Source: an uncultured Prevotellaceae bacterium (GTDB taxonomy: Bacteria; Bacteroidota; Bacteroidia; Bacteroidales; Bacteroidaceae). From it: DNA of 64,000 nucleotides. Under the pieces are notes generated by a model, which was given only the letters and a program-made list of their open reading frames with translations, did not search any database and had not been told where the DNA came from. The stretch lies in NCBI GenBank assembly GCA_902767775.1, contig CACXIP010000017.1, forward strand, positions 1-64,000, in the 5' to 3' direction. The position numbers and the translations under genes were made by a program. Of the stretch, positions 25,563 through 33,863 are shown in pieces (positions within the stretch are counted from its first letter, which is position 1; every line of letters begins with the position of its first letter).

Positions 25563-27125
25563 TTATCTGTCAATGTCGGGAATGACGAAGTCGATGGCTG
25601 CTCCCGTAGTCACGAGGTCGGCGATTTTCTGTCCTCTCAGCATGGGGTCGAGTGCGCCCACGAGGGTGAGGCCCATCGGGCGCATCTTCATGCGGTACGG
25701 GCTCTTGTCGCCCCTTGAGTCGAGATAGACGCCAAACTCACCGCTGGCACCCTCGACTGAGAAGTACCACTGTCCCTCAGGCACCTTGATGACAGGTTTC
25801 TGCTTGACATAGAAGTCTCCTTCCGGGATGTTGTCGATGAGTTGCTCGATGATGTCGAGGCTCTGGTAAATCTCCTGGATATGCACCAGGTAGCGGTCCA
25901 TGGAGTCGCATCCCGTGAGGGTAATCTGTTTCCACTCCACTTTGTCGTAGAGGTCGTAGGGATGGTTTTTCCTCACGTCGTTTGCCCATCCGGCGGCACG
26001 TCCTGCCGGACCTGTCACGCCGTAGTTGATGCAGTCCTCACGCCCCATCACACCCACCTGCTCGAAGCGGTTGTGGGTAATGATGTTGTCGCCGAACACA
26101 TCCATATACTCCTGAATCATCGGACGGAGGTATTTGCAGAGCGTCTTCGTGTTCTCCACGAAGTTGGGGTCGATATCGTCCTGCAGTCCACCAATCCTGT
26201 AATAGTTCTGAATCAGTCTTCCGCCAGTGGTCTCCTCCATGACGTTGAGCACATGCTCGCGGTCGCGCATGCAGTAGAGGAATGCCGTGAGGGCGCCGAG
26301 GTCCTGTGCGCAGCATCCGCAGTAGAGCAGGTGGGAGTCGATACGCTGCAACTCATCCATGATGGTGCGGATGTATTTGATGCGGTCGGTGAGTTCGATA
26401 CCCATACCCTCCTCGATGACGCCCACGAGAGCGTGGCGGTGCATCATGGCAGAGAGGTAGTTGAGCCTATCGGTCAGCGCGAGTGTCTGCGGGTAGGTGT
26501 ATCCCTCCCACATCTTCTCTATGCCTCTGTGGATATAGCCCAGATGCGGATAGATGCGCTTGACGGTCTCGCCGTCGACGACTGTCTGGAGACGGAGCAC
26601 GCCGTGTGTTGAGGGGTGCTGCGGTCCGATGTTGATTACATAGTCGTTCTCATCGAAGAGACGGTGCTTCTTGGCCAGGAGCCTTCCATCATCGTCGAGG
26701 CTGTATTCCGTGGCGTAGTCCGACTCGATGTCATCCTCCAGGGAGTAGGAGTCGTCGAACTTCCAGTCCTTCCTGAAGGGATGGCCCTTGAAGTCATTGC
26801 GCAGGAAGAGGCGCTCCATGTGCGGATGTCCGAGGAACTTGATGCCATAGAAGTCGTACACCTCACGTTCCAGCAGGTCGGCACCTTTCCAGAGGTCGAT
26901 GACGGAATAGATGACATGGTCTTCACCCGTCTTCCTGGCGATGGTCTTCACGCTGGTGCGCTCATGGGTCTCGGTGTTCTCGAGGATATAGACGCAGCCC
27001 AGTCCCTCCTCGCCGAAGTCCTCTCCGACGATGGTCACGAGGTAGTCAAAATGCTGCTTTTCCTTCAGGTCGCGCATCTCGCGGCAGAGGCTGTCGAATG
27101 CGATGGTCTTGCTGTCGAGTTTCAT
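25563..27125 (-). CDS. nuoCD: NADH:quinone oxidoreductase subunits C and D, fused
   Basis: A 520-residue fusion. The first 130 residues are the 30-kDa (NuoC) domain, with YSVIDLWKGADLLEREVYDF, GIKFLGHPHMERLFLR and DFKGHPFRKDW. The rest is the 49-kDa (NuoD) domain, with NIGPQHPSTHGVLRLQTVVD, HLGYIHRGIEKMWEG, the quinone-site region and VEGASGEFGVYLDSRGDKSP. Fused NuoCD is known from enterobacteria and Bacteroidetes. The start ATG overlaps the nuoB TGA (ATGA), so the two are translationally coupled. Confidence 0.97.
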   Translation of the reverse strand: MKLDSKTIAFDSLCREMRDLKEKQHFDYLVTIVGEDFGEEGLGCVYILENTETHERTSVKTIARKTGEDHVIYSVIDLWKGADLLEREVYDFYGIKFLGHPHMERLFLRNDFKGHPFRKDWKFDDSYSLEDDIESDYATEYSLDDDGRLLAKKHRLFDENDYVINIGPQHPSTHGVLRLQTVVDGETVKRIYPHLGYIHRGIEKMWEGYTYPQTLALTDRLNYLSAMMHRHALVGVIEEGMGIELTDRIKYIRTIMDELQRIDSHLLYCGCCAQDLGALTAFLYCMRDREHVLNVMEETTGGRLIQNYYRIGGLQDDIDPNFVENTKTLCKYLRPMIQEYMDVFGDNIITHNRFEQVGVMGREDCINYGVTGPAGRAAGWANDVRKNHPYDLYDKVEWKQITLTGCDSMDRYLVHIQEIYQSLDIIEQLIDNIPEGDFYVKQKPVIKVPEGQWYFSVEGASGEFGVYLDSRGDKSPYRMKMRPMGLTLVGALDPMLRGQKIADLVTTGAAIDFVIPDIDR

Positions 27126-27820
27126 TTGGCTTCCTCCTGTTCTTTTTTGAGTTGCTCAGTGAATTCCTCCGGGACGTCGGTCACCACAATCGGCTGTTTC
27201 CAGCCCGATGCGAGAGCCTCGTTAGACAGGCCCAGTTCACGTTCCTCTGCAGTCTGCTTGTGGTTGGCTCCACCGAGGAATTTCTCGATTTTCACCTTCC
27301 GCTGCAACTGCATCATACCATAGAGGATGGCCTCGGGACGCGGAGGACAGCCAGGGATATAGACATCCACCGGCACAATCTCCTCGATGCCCTTCACCAC
27401 GTGGTAGCTGGACTTGAACGGTCCGCCGGATATGGTGCATCCGCCGACAGCAACCACATATTTGGGTTCGGCCATCTCATCATAGAGGCGTTTGAAGGCT
27501 GGTGCCATCTTGTGGGTGATGGTACCTGCAGTCATAATCAGGTCGGCCTGACGGGGTGAGTTGCGAGTCACCTCGAAGCCGAAACGTGAGAAGTCGTAGC
27601 GTGCGCATCCCACAGCCATAAACTCAATGCCGCAGCAGGATGTGCCGAAGGTGAGCGACCACAGCGAGTTGGACCTGCCCCAGTTGATGAGCTGGTCGAG
27701 ATTGCCGGTCACCACATTGACTCCGCCCTCATGGAGTTCATCCACAATGCGCTCCAGAGCCTCATTGTCCTTGAACTCCTCGTAGGGAATGCTTTTGATG
27801 TGTGGTTTTCTTACTTCCAT
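27122..27820 (-). CDS. nuoB: NADH:quinone oxidoreductase subunit B (N2 cluster)
   Basis: A 232-residue protein from the ATG at 27820. The four ligands of cluster N2 are in place: the vicinal pair Cys62-Cys63 (GTSCCGIEFMAVG), Cys128 (AVGGCTISGGPF) and Cys158 (VYIPGCPPRPEAI). N2 passes electrons to quinone. The charged C-terminal tail beyond residue 180 is longer than in the shortest homologues. A 73-codon upstream extension in frame overlaps nuoA and was rejected. Confidence 0.97.
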   Translation of the reverse strand: MEVRKPHIKSIPYEEFKDNEALERIVDELHEGGVNVVTGNLDQLINWGRSNSLWSLTFGTSCCGIEFMAVGCARYDFSRFGFEVTRNSPRQADLIMTAGTITHKMAPAFKRLYDEMAEPKYVVAVGGCTISGGPFKSSYHVVKGIEEIVPVDVYIPGCPPRPEAILYGMMQLQRKVKIEKFLGGANHKQTAEERELGLSNEALASGWKQPIVVTDVPEEFTEQLKKEQEEAK

Positions 27821-28161
27821 TCCAACGCTCCTTTCCGCCAGGCGTAAGCCAGGCCAAATACGAGCACGAGCAGGAAGAAACCGATGCTGACCACTGCCAT
27901 TGCACCGTATTTCTGCACCACTACCGCCCATGGGTATAAGAAAACAGTCTCGATGTCGAACATGAGGAAAAGGATGGCGAAGAGGTAATAACCTATCGAC
28001 ACGGGAATCCATGAAGACCCATGTGTAGGAATACCACACTCAAATGGCTCACCTTTTACCTTGTTGTACGACCGAGGCCCAATCAGCTTGGCAATGACGT
28101 ATGCACCCACCACCAAGACAACTGCCGTTAAGATAACGGTAACTAACAAAGTGAAATACAT
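27811..28161 (-). CDS. nuoA: NADH:quinone oxidoreductase subunit A
   Basis: A 116-residue ND3-type subunit with three helices. The conserved first loop reads YNKVKGEPFECGIPTHGSSW, with its Cys in the ECG motif. The second helix contains the ILFLMFDIETVFLYPWAVV stretch with the membrane Asp/Glu pair. It is the first gene of the ten-gene operon nuoA-B-CD-H-I-J-K-L-M-N and overlaps nuoB by 10 bp. Confidence 0.97.
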   Translation of the reverse strand: MYFTLLVTVILTAVVLVVGAYVIAKLIGPRSYNKVKGEPFECGIPTHGSSWIPVSIGYYLFAILFLMFDIETVFLYPWAVVVQKYGAMAVVSIGFFLLVLVFGLAYAWRKGALEWK

Positions 28162-28219
28162 ATATATGTTATTAATAATGATTGTATGCTCATCAAGAGT
28201 GACAACTCATTTACGGCGA

Positions 28220-28250
28220 CAAAGGTAGTAAAAAAAACGCATATATAAAC
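28220..28250 (-). promoter_or_regulatory. Probable nuo operon promoter
   Basis: Minus-strand -7 box TACCTTTG (28227-28220) fits the consensus. At the expected -33 distance the sequence is only GTTT (28250-28247), so this element is weak. The nuoA ATG follows 59 bp on. Confidence 0.55.
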
Positions 28251-28292
28251 CATTTTCCCACTTATTTTTGGGGGAGCAGGTTTTTTCTATAG

Positions 28293-28384
28293 TCGGACAA
28301 GTCGGACAAGTCGGACAAGTCGGACGTGTCGGACAAGTCGGACGGTAGGACGAGTCGGACTGGTCGGACTGGTCGGACTGGTCA
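28293..28384. repeat. 9-bp minisatellite (TCGGACNNG) x10 that begins at the kinase stop codon
   Basis: Ten units occupy 28293-28381: TCGGACAAG (four copies), TCGGACGTG, TCGGACGGT, a shortened AGGACGAG, and TCGGACTGG (three copies). The next TCA (28382-28384) is the TGA stop of the BadF-type kinase on the minus strand. Unit, phase and position relative to the stop are the same as in the array at nadE. Confidence 0.9.
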
Positions 28385-29224
28385 GAGTGAGACAAATCTC
28401 ACCAATCCCTCCATGGGACTCTGGAAAACCTGGTCGACAAGGAACCCCTCCAGCTGTGCCGCCTCTTTCAGTTGCTCCTGATAGTACCATGCCACGCTTC
28501 CTATGGCCCTGACCGGCAGGTCGTGTCTGCCATACTGCACGATATTGCGCCGGAAAAAGGCACGGAAGTTGTCGACAACCAACTTCCTCACCTCTTCGAC
28601 ATGGATATGGCTGTGGATGAATCGTGAGGTCCTGGCCAAATAGCGGTTGGGCAGCGGCTGACGGTAGACCGCCTGGATGACATCCGATATTTCCTGTTGG
28701 GTTTCTGCCAAATACTCTTCAAGCAATCCATTGGGCATCAGCCCTTTGCAGAGAGAGCCCAAAAAGAGTTTTCCCAAGACTGCACCGCTCCCCTCATCAC
28801 CGAGGATGAAGCCCAGCGGTGGGGTATTGGCGATGATTGTCTGCCCGTCGTAGAGTCCGGAATTGGAACCTGTGCCGAGGATGCAGGCGATACCCTCCCC
28901 ATGGCCAAAGAGTGCCCGGGCGGCACCAAGCAGGTCGCTCTCCACTTCAATTTTTGCCTTTGGGAATGCCTCGTTCAAAATGCCTTTCATCCGCTCCCTC
29001 ATCTCCGGGCGTATGCCGGCTCCATAGAAATGCACCTCACTGATGAGGCCGACAGACGAACTGAGGATTTGCGGCAGCAACTCATCGTGCAGGATTCCGC
29101 AGATTTGTTCGTCGGTCTGGAAAAAGGGATTGACACCCTGAGTGGACATCCTCTGAGGGACTGCTTCCGAGGCTGTCAGACACCAGTCGGTCTTGGTGCT
29201 TCCGCTGTCTGCTATCAGTATCAT
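28382..29224 (-). CDS. BadF/BadG/BcrA/BcrD-type ATPase, probable N-acetylglucosamine kinase-like protein
   Basis: A 280-residue actin-like ATPase fold. The phosphate-1 loop is at the N-terminus (MILIADSGSTKTDWCL). The phosphate-2/adenosine region includes HGEGIACILGTGSNSGLYDG and LGFILGDEGSGAVLGKLFLG. The family covers N-acetylglucosamine kinases and activators of 2-hydroxyacyl-CoA dehydratases. The single short domain and lack of Cys ligands for an iron-sulfur cluster favour a sugar kinase. The substrate cannot be read. It is divergent from the mscS gene. Confidence 0.8.
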   Translation of the reverse strand: MILIADSGSTKTDWCLTASEAVPQRMSTQGVNPFFQTDEQICGILHDELLPQILSSSVGLISEVHFYGAGIRPEMRERMKGILNEAFPKAKIEVESDLLGAARALFGHGEGIACILGTGSNSGLYDGQTIIANTPPLGFILGDEGSGAVLGKLFLGSLCKGLMPNGLLEEYLAETQQEISDVIQAVYRQPLPNRYLARTSRFIHSHIHVEEVRKLVVDNFRAFFRRNIVQYGRHDLPVRAIGSVAWYYQEQLKEAAQLEGFLVDQVFQSPMEGLVRFVSL

Positions 29225-29245
29225 ATTTTATCTTTTATCCATATT

Positions 29246-29284
29246 TTTGGCAAAGTTACAACTAATTTTTCTTAACTTTGCAAA
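29246..29284. promoter_or_regulatory. Overlapping divergent promoters of kinase and MscS genes
   Basis: CAAAGTTA at 29251-29258 (TAACTTTG on the minus strand) and TAACTTTG at 29273-29280 (plus) form a perfect inverted repeat. Each has a TTTG upstream: 29246-29249 for the plus promoter (23-base spacer) and 29284-29281 for the minus promoter (22-base spacer). Spacers are 2-4 bases longer than ideal. The two promoters cover the same DNA, so only one polymerase could sit there at a time. Confidence 0.6.
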
Positions 29285-29334
29285 CGGAAATGAAATAATA
29301 GAAAGTATACACCCCATTGACGTGACATTCAAGT

Positions 29335-31716
29335 ATGTATAAAAGATTGTTTTTGCTGATTGCCGTGCTCTTGACATCGGTGCTGCCATCGCATGCCGTG
29401 CTCAAGGAGAAGGACTTGGAGCAGACCCTCACCATCCTGCGCCAGGACATCACCAATTTCTATCAGAACCTGCAGCATGAAGCGGAAGGACACAAAGAAG
29501 AACGTGAGCATATCATCAGAAACCTAATCAACATCTCGAAGCGGAGCAGCCAGAATGCACTGATGCTCTACTCTCAAAAGGAAGAATATGTCTTTGACCT
29601 TACCTATGCCTGCAATGAGGTGACCAAGCTCTACCGCGAATACCACCGCAGCATCCAGCCGTTCCGCAACAGCATCACCAACATCGATACCGAGATTGCG
29701 CGTTATGACAGTCTGAAGAACAGTCTCGACAAGATGTCCTACCGCAGTCTGTCGGACAAGGCGAGGACAGACCGCAACGTATGCCTCACCCTTGCCGTAT
29801 GCATCAGCCGCATGCTTCGGGAGAACAAGGAGAGCATGAGCGACTACATCAAGATATACGAGTCGACAGAGGAGCGACTGCAGAATCTTCACGACTACGC
29901 CAACCTGAGATACAACGAGATACAGAACAACATCTTCGTCAACGGTGGTGAGAACTACCTCAGTATCCTATCCAACTTCAGGGGGCACCTGTCGAAAACC
30001 AAGGACATGGTTCTTGACAAATACGAGCCCTACGACAATGATATCAAGTCACAGTGGGACAGCAGGATGATTATCGGCCTGTTCATCACAATGGGCATCT
30101 TTGCCCTGGCAGCCATGCTGATAAGCATCCTCGGAGCCAAGGCCCTGCCAGATAAATTGCGTACGGAGAGTTTCCTCGCCAAGCGCACCGTCATCATCAT
30201 GACCGCCACGGTCATCATCTTCGCCATTGCCCTGCAGCTCATCCGCATCACCTGGGAACAGAATTTCTTCATCATGGCGAGCAGCCTGCTCACCCAGTAT
30301 GCCTGGTTGCTTGGCGTTATCCTTGTCTCGCTGCTGCTGCGTGTGGATGCCAGCCAACTGATGAACGCGCTGCGCATCTACGCCCCGCTGATTGTCATCG
30401 GCTTCATCATCATCGCTTTCCGTATCATCCTCATCCCCAACGAACTGGTCAACCTTGTCCTGCCGCCCATCCTGCTGATATGTGCCTTGTGGCAGTGGTG
30501 GGTCATCAGCCACCATAATGACAACATCCCCAAATCAGACGTGTTCTACACCTACATCTCCATGGCGGTGTTCGTTGTCTCAGTGGTGAGCTCCTGGATA
30601 GGATACACATTGCTCAGTGTGCAGTTGCTCATCTGGTGGATTATGCAGCTCACCTGCATCCTTACCATCACCTGCCTTCGTTCATGGATCAAGGCCTACC
30701 GCAAGCGCAAGAGTGATGAGCTCAAGGAGAGTTTTATCAGCCGCAGCATGCCCTATGAGCAGCCGTCGGTCGCCGACACCTGGTTTGGCGACCTGCTCTA
30801 CAGCGTACTGCTCCCCGCACTCGGTGTGCTGTCGGTGCTGCTTGCCGTCTACTGGGCGGCAGCGGTGTTCAACCTCAACGAACTGACATGGCGCATCTTC
30901 ACCTACAAGTTCATCGACTCTCCCAACATCACCATCAGTGTGCTCAACATCGCTCTGGTGATTATCCTGTGGATGGTGTTCTCCTATCTCAACCGCACCA
31001 TCAAGGCCATCTACCTGCACCATCTCCGCCAAAAGGACAAGAGCACGGCAGAGAGCCGTTTCGTGATGGGCAAGAACATCATACAATTGATGGTGTGGGG
31101 AGCCTGGCTCATCATCAGCCTTGCCATCTGCCATGTCGACAACACCTGGATTGTGGTGGTGTCGGGCGGCCTGTCAACGGGTATCGGTTTTGCATCGAAG
31201 GATATCCTCGAGAACATCTACTACGGCATCTCGCTCATGGCAGGACGCATCAAGGTGGGTGACTGGATTATCTGCGACGGCATCCGAGGAAAGGTGAAAT
31301 CCATCAGCTATACCAGCACCATGGTGGAGTCGGTCGACGGTTCGGTCATCGCCTTCCAAAACAGTCAGCTGTTCACCAAGAACTACAAGAACATGACGAA
31401 GAACCACGGCTATGAGATGCACACCCTCGATGTGGGCGTGGCGTATGGCACCGACATTGAACAATGCCGCCAGCTGCTGGTGGATGCCGTCTCCAAACTC
31501 GACTTCATCAAACGCGACCCCAACCATCACAAGGTGAGCGTGCTGCTCCGTGAGTTTGGCGACAACAGCGTCAACCTCAAGGTGGTGGCATGGGTGCCTG
31601 TGGTGACACAATACAACGACGACTGCGAGATATTGGAATGTGTGTACACCACCCTCAACAAGGCGGGCATCAGCATCCCGTTCCCGCAGCGCGACCTGCA
31701 CATCATCCACGAATAG
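29335..31716 (+). CDS. Large MscS-family mechanosensitive channel with periplasmic domain
   Basis: A 793-residue protein. A signal peptide (MYKRLFLLIAVLLTSVLPSHA) precedes a helical, coiled-coil-rich periplasmic part to about residue 235 (LEQTLTILRQDITNFYQN). Around 10 membrane helices follow. The C-terminal MscS core has the pore helix and beta domain: VSGGLSTGIGFASKDILENI, YYGISLMAGRIKVGDWIICD, GIRGKVKSISYTSTMVES and AFQNSQLFTKNY. In architecture it is closer to MscK/MscM-type channels than to the 286-residue MscS. It would release solutes during osmotic downshock. It is convergent with the Sel1 gene, 10 bp apart. Confidence 0.92.
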   Translation: MYKRLFLLIAVLLTSVLPSHAVLKEKDLEQTLTILRQDITNFYQNLQHEAEGHKEEREHIIRNLINISKRSSQNALMLYSQKEEYVFDLTYACNEVTKLYREYHRSIQPFRNSITNIDTEIARYDSLKNSLDKMSYRSLSDKARTDRNVCLTLAVCISRMLRENKESMSDYIKIYESTEERLQNLHDYANLRYNEIQNNIFVNGGENYLSILSNFRGHLSKTKDMVLDKYEPYDNDIKSQWDSRMIIGLFITMGIFALAAMLISILGAKALPDKLRTESFLAKRTVIIMTATVIIFAIALQLIRITWEQNFFIMASSLLTQYAWLLGVILVSLLLRVDASQLMNALRIYAPLIVIGFIIIAFRIILIPNELVNLVLPPILLICALWQWWVISHHNDNIPKSDVFYTYISMAVFVVSVVSSWIGYTLLSVQLLIWWIMQLTCILTITCLRSWIKAYRKRKSDELKESFISRSMPYEQPSVADTWFGDLLYSVLLPALGVLSVLLAVYWAAAVFNLNELTWRIFTYKFIDSPNITISVLNIALVIILWMVFSYLNRTIKAIYLHHLRQKDKSTAESRFVMGKNIIQLMVWGAWLIISLAICHVDNTWIVVVSGGLSTGIGFASKDILENIYYGISLMAGRIKVGDWIICDGIRGKVKSISYTSTMVESVDGSVIAFQNSQLFTKNYKNMTKNHGYEMHTLDVGVAYGTDIEQCRQLLVDAVSKLDFIKRDPNHHKVSVLLREFGDNSVNLKVVAWVPVVTQYNDDCEILECVYTTLNKAGISIPFPQRDLHIIHE

Positions 31717-31726
31717 TGGGGGAATA

Positions 31727-32344
31727 TCATCTGGGGCGCAGCCTATGCTTCCTTCTTTCCTGGGCTGCCCTCCGTTCTTCCTCCATTTCCTCGGCCCATT
31801 CATCGTAGGCCACCTTGGCTTTCCAGTAACCTTTGTCGGCAGCAGCCTTCAGCCATCGGGTAATTAGGCTGACATCTTGCCAGTCTTTTCCAATAATTGA
31901 ATAGCAGTAGGCAAGGTTGTTCATTGCCCTGACATGTTCCTGAGCGGCAGCCTTTTCAAACATCTCAATTGCCTTGGTCATTGTTTCAGTATTACGTTCT
32001 CCGGAAAGATAAATAAGTCCGAGATTATACTGAGCATCGGCATTGCCTTGTTCTGCTGCCTCAAGATACCATTGCTTAGCTTCTTCAATATCCTTTTCCA
32101 CCCCTACCCCATTGGCATAACAGTATCCCAGGCTGAACTTTGCCTTGACATGGCCTTTTTTGGCAGCCTTTTTCCACATTTTCACCGCCTTGGCAAAATT
32201 CTGTCCGACACCGTATCCCTGATAGAGCTGCAACCCCTTCTCATATTGAGACTGACCAGGTATATTGTCGGCAAACACCACCACCGATGTGACTGCCATG
32301 ATTATCATGACAACCATTTTCTTCAACAAATGAGTCTTCATCAT
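31727..32344 (-). CDS. Secreted Sel1-repeat protein
   Basis: A 205-residue protein with a signal peptide (KKMVVMIIMAVTSVVVFA). Four Sel1/TPR-like repeats of about 36 residues follow: YEKGLQLYQGYGVGQNFAKA, AKFSLGYCYANGVGVEKDIE, AQYNLGLIYLSGERNTETMT and AMNNLAYCYSIIGKDWQ. A basic tail (EEERRAAQERRKHRLRPR) ends the protein. Sel1 repeats mediate protein-protein contacts; no partner is suggested by the neighbours. A TATTTTTG box (32376-32369, minus) is a possible -7 element. Confidence 0.85.
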   Translation of the reverse strand: MMKTHLLKKMVVMIIMAVTSVVVFADNIPGQSQYEKGLQLYQGYGVGQNFAKAVKMWKKAAKKGHVKAKFSLGYCYANGVGVEKDIEEAKQWYLEAAEQGNADAQYNLGLIYLSGERNTETMTKAIEMFEKAAAQEHVRAMNNLAYCYSIIGKDWQDVSLITRWLKAAADKGYWKAKVAYDEWAEEMEEERRAAQERRKHRLRPR

Positions 32345-32417
32345 AAGCGTAATTGGTTAACTGATGTGCAAAAATAGTATTTTTTTCTAAACAAGCCATC
32401 AAAACTTCATGTTTTGT

Positions 32418-32448
32418 TTTGCTTTTCACCCGCTTATTCGTATCTTCG
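32418..32448 (+). promoter_or_regulatory. Promoter of DUF3822-rsmD
   Basis: TTTG (32418-32421), 19 bases, TATCTTCG (32441-32448). The -7 box has one mismatch to TAnnTTTG. The ATG follows 23 bp on. Confidence 0.75.
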
Positions 32449-32471
32449 CATTCAAAATCAAAAAACAACAG

Positions 32472-33254
32472 ATGAAGCAAGCAAAAACACTGACCATCAG
32501 AATCGGGCACGACACCCTGGCTTTTATCTCTACAGGCAGCGACGGCGAGCCGTTCTTCCAGTCATATGAAATGAAAGGCGGAATGTCTGCGGCAGCCAAC
32601 CTGCGTGAGGCTTTCAAGACCCTGCCCATGCTGGCGGATTCTTGGGAAAAGGCCACCGTCCTTGCCGATGTCCCCACTATGCTGGTGCCGGAGGAAGAGT
32701 TTGACCCTGCCGACAGCGATATCCTGTTCTCACACACTTTTTCAGGCTGCGAGCGGGACGTGAAACTTCATTATCCGCTGGAGTCGCTGCGTGTCGTGGC
32801 TCTTTACGCCATGGAGCGCGACGTGCAGACCGCTGTCAGCGACCATTGCAAGGAAGCCGAATACCTACCCGTTGCCCTCCCCCTCTGGCAGCACTTAGGG
32901 AAGCAGGCCGATGGCTCACGGCAGCGGCTATACGGCTATTTCCATGACGGCAAGGTCAATATCTTCAGCTTCTCCAAGCAGCGGTTCAGGTTTTGCAACA
33001 CCTTCAGTGCCGTTCATGCCCACGATGCACAGTTCTACCTCCTCTCCACCTTCACCCAACTGGGTATGAAAGGCGACCGTGATGAGGTGATGGTGATGGG
33101 CACTACCCCACATCTGAAGTGGGTAGCCGACAGCCTACGCCCATTCGTGAGCCGCATCATCATAGGTGATGCCCAAACGCTGCAAATCGACAACAGCGTC
33201 TCTCCCGACATTCCTCTTGACATTTGTGTTTTTCTCCAACTTGCCCTGCCATGA
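32472..33254 (+). CDS. DUF3822-family protein
   Basis: A 260-residue soluble protein of the Bacteroidetes DUF3822 family (start MKQAKTLTIRIGHDTLAFIS, middle FSHTFSGCERDVKLHYPLES, later FTQLGMKGDRDEVMVMG). The fold is thought to be actin/ASKHA-like, but no function is known to me. The start at 32472 lies behind a good promoter. A longer frame from 32409 overlaps that promoter. Its TGA overlaps the rsmD ATG (ATGA), an arrangement conserved enough in Bacteroidales to hint at a link with ribosome modification. Confidence 0.85.
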   Translation: MKQAKTLTIRIGHDTLAFISTGSDGEPFFQSYEMKGGMSAAANLREAFKTLPMLADSWEKATVLADVPTMLVPEEEFDPADSDILFSHTFSGCERDVKLHYPLESLRVVALYAMERDVQTAVSDHCKEAEYLPVALPLWQHLGKQADGSRQRLYGYFHDGKVNIFSFSKQRFRFCNTFSAVHAHDAQFYLLSTFTQLGMKGDRDEVMVMGTTPHLKWVADSLRPFVSRIIIGDAQTLQIDNSVSPDIPLDICVFLQLALP

Positions 33255-33862
33255 GAATCATCACAGGAATATACAAAGGCCGTCGTTTCGACATTCCCCG
33301 CACCTTCAAGGCACGCCCCACTACCGACTTTGCCAAGGAGAACATCTTCAATGTACTCAACGGTTATATCGATTTTGAGGAGTCGACCGCCCTTGACCTT
33401 TTCTCCGGCACTGGCAGCATTTCACTTGAAATGCTCTCACGCGGTTGCCGACAAGTGGTGAGCGTGGAATCCGACCGCGACCACTATGCCTTCATTCGGA
33501 AATGCATAGCCTCCTTGGGTACCGACAATTCTGTTGTCATCCGTGGCGACGTGTTCAAGTTTGTCAAGTCCTGTCATCAGCAGTTCGACATCATCTTCGC
33601 CGACCCACCATACGCGCTGGAGCGTTTGGAGGAGATACCCGCCCTCATCTTTGACTGCGGTCTGCTGGCCGATGGGGGTGTCTTTGTCTTTGAGCATGGC
33701 AAGGGAAATGATTTCTCTGCCATGCCACAGTTCATCGAGCGCCGCATCTATGGCAGCGTCAATTTTAGCATTTTTAGGGGAGAGACCGGAGAGGCCGGAA
33801 AAACCGGAGAGGCCGGAGATTCCGGAGATTCCGGGGAGACCGGAGAATCCGGGGAGCTATAG
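33251..33862 (+). CDS. rsmD: 16S rRNA (guanine966-N2)-methyltransferase RsmD with repeat-derived tail
   Basis: It methylates G966 of 16S rRNA using S-adenosylmethionine. Motifs: N-terminal MRIITGIYKGRRFDIP and ARPTTDFAKENIFNVL, the SAM site ALDLFSGTGSISLEMLSRG, and the catalytic DPPY-type FADPPYALERL. The enzyme proper ends near IYGSVNFSIF. The last 26 or so residues (GETGEAGKTGEAGDSGDSGE and on) are encoded by a 9-bp tandem array and resemble a collagen-like Gly-x-x repeat. Start at 33251 (ATGA overlap with DUF3822). It is convergent with the TPR gene, with 1 bp between stops. Confidence 0.93.
   Translation: MRIITGIYKGRRFDIPRTFKARPTTDFAKENIFNVLNGYIDFEESTALDLFSGTGSISLEMLSRGCRQVVSVESDRDHYAFIRKCIASLGTDNSVVIRGDVFKFVKSCHQQFDIIFADPPYALERLEEIPALIFDCGLLADGGVFVFEHGKGNDFSAMPQFIERRIYGSVNFSIFRGETGEAGKTGEAGDSGDSGETGESGEL
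33786..33857. repeat. 9-bp minisatellite (CCGGAGANN) x8 inside the end of rsmD
   Basis: Eight 9-bp units (CCGGAGAGG, CCGGAAAAA, CCGGAGAGG, CCGGAGATT twice, CCGGGGAGA, CCGGAGAAT, CCGGGGAGC) end 2 bp before the TAG of rsmD. The unit differs from the TCGGACNNG arrays but has the same length, pattern and gene-end position. Confidence 0.9.
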
Positions 33863-33863
33863 C

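Noticed and set aside
27821-28039. 73-residue N-terminal extension of nuoB
   Set aside because: It runs inside nuoA in another frame and has no similarity to NuoB.
28207-28395. 62-codon minus-strand frame with Pro-Thr-Cys repeats
   Set aside because: It is only a reading of the second 9-bp array across the nuo promoter region.
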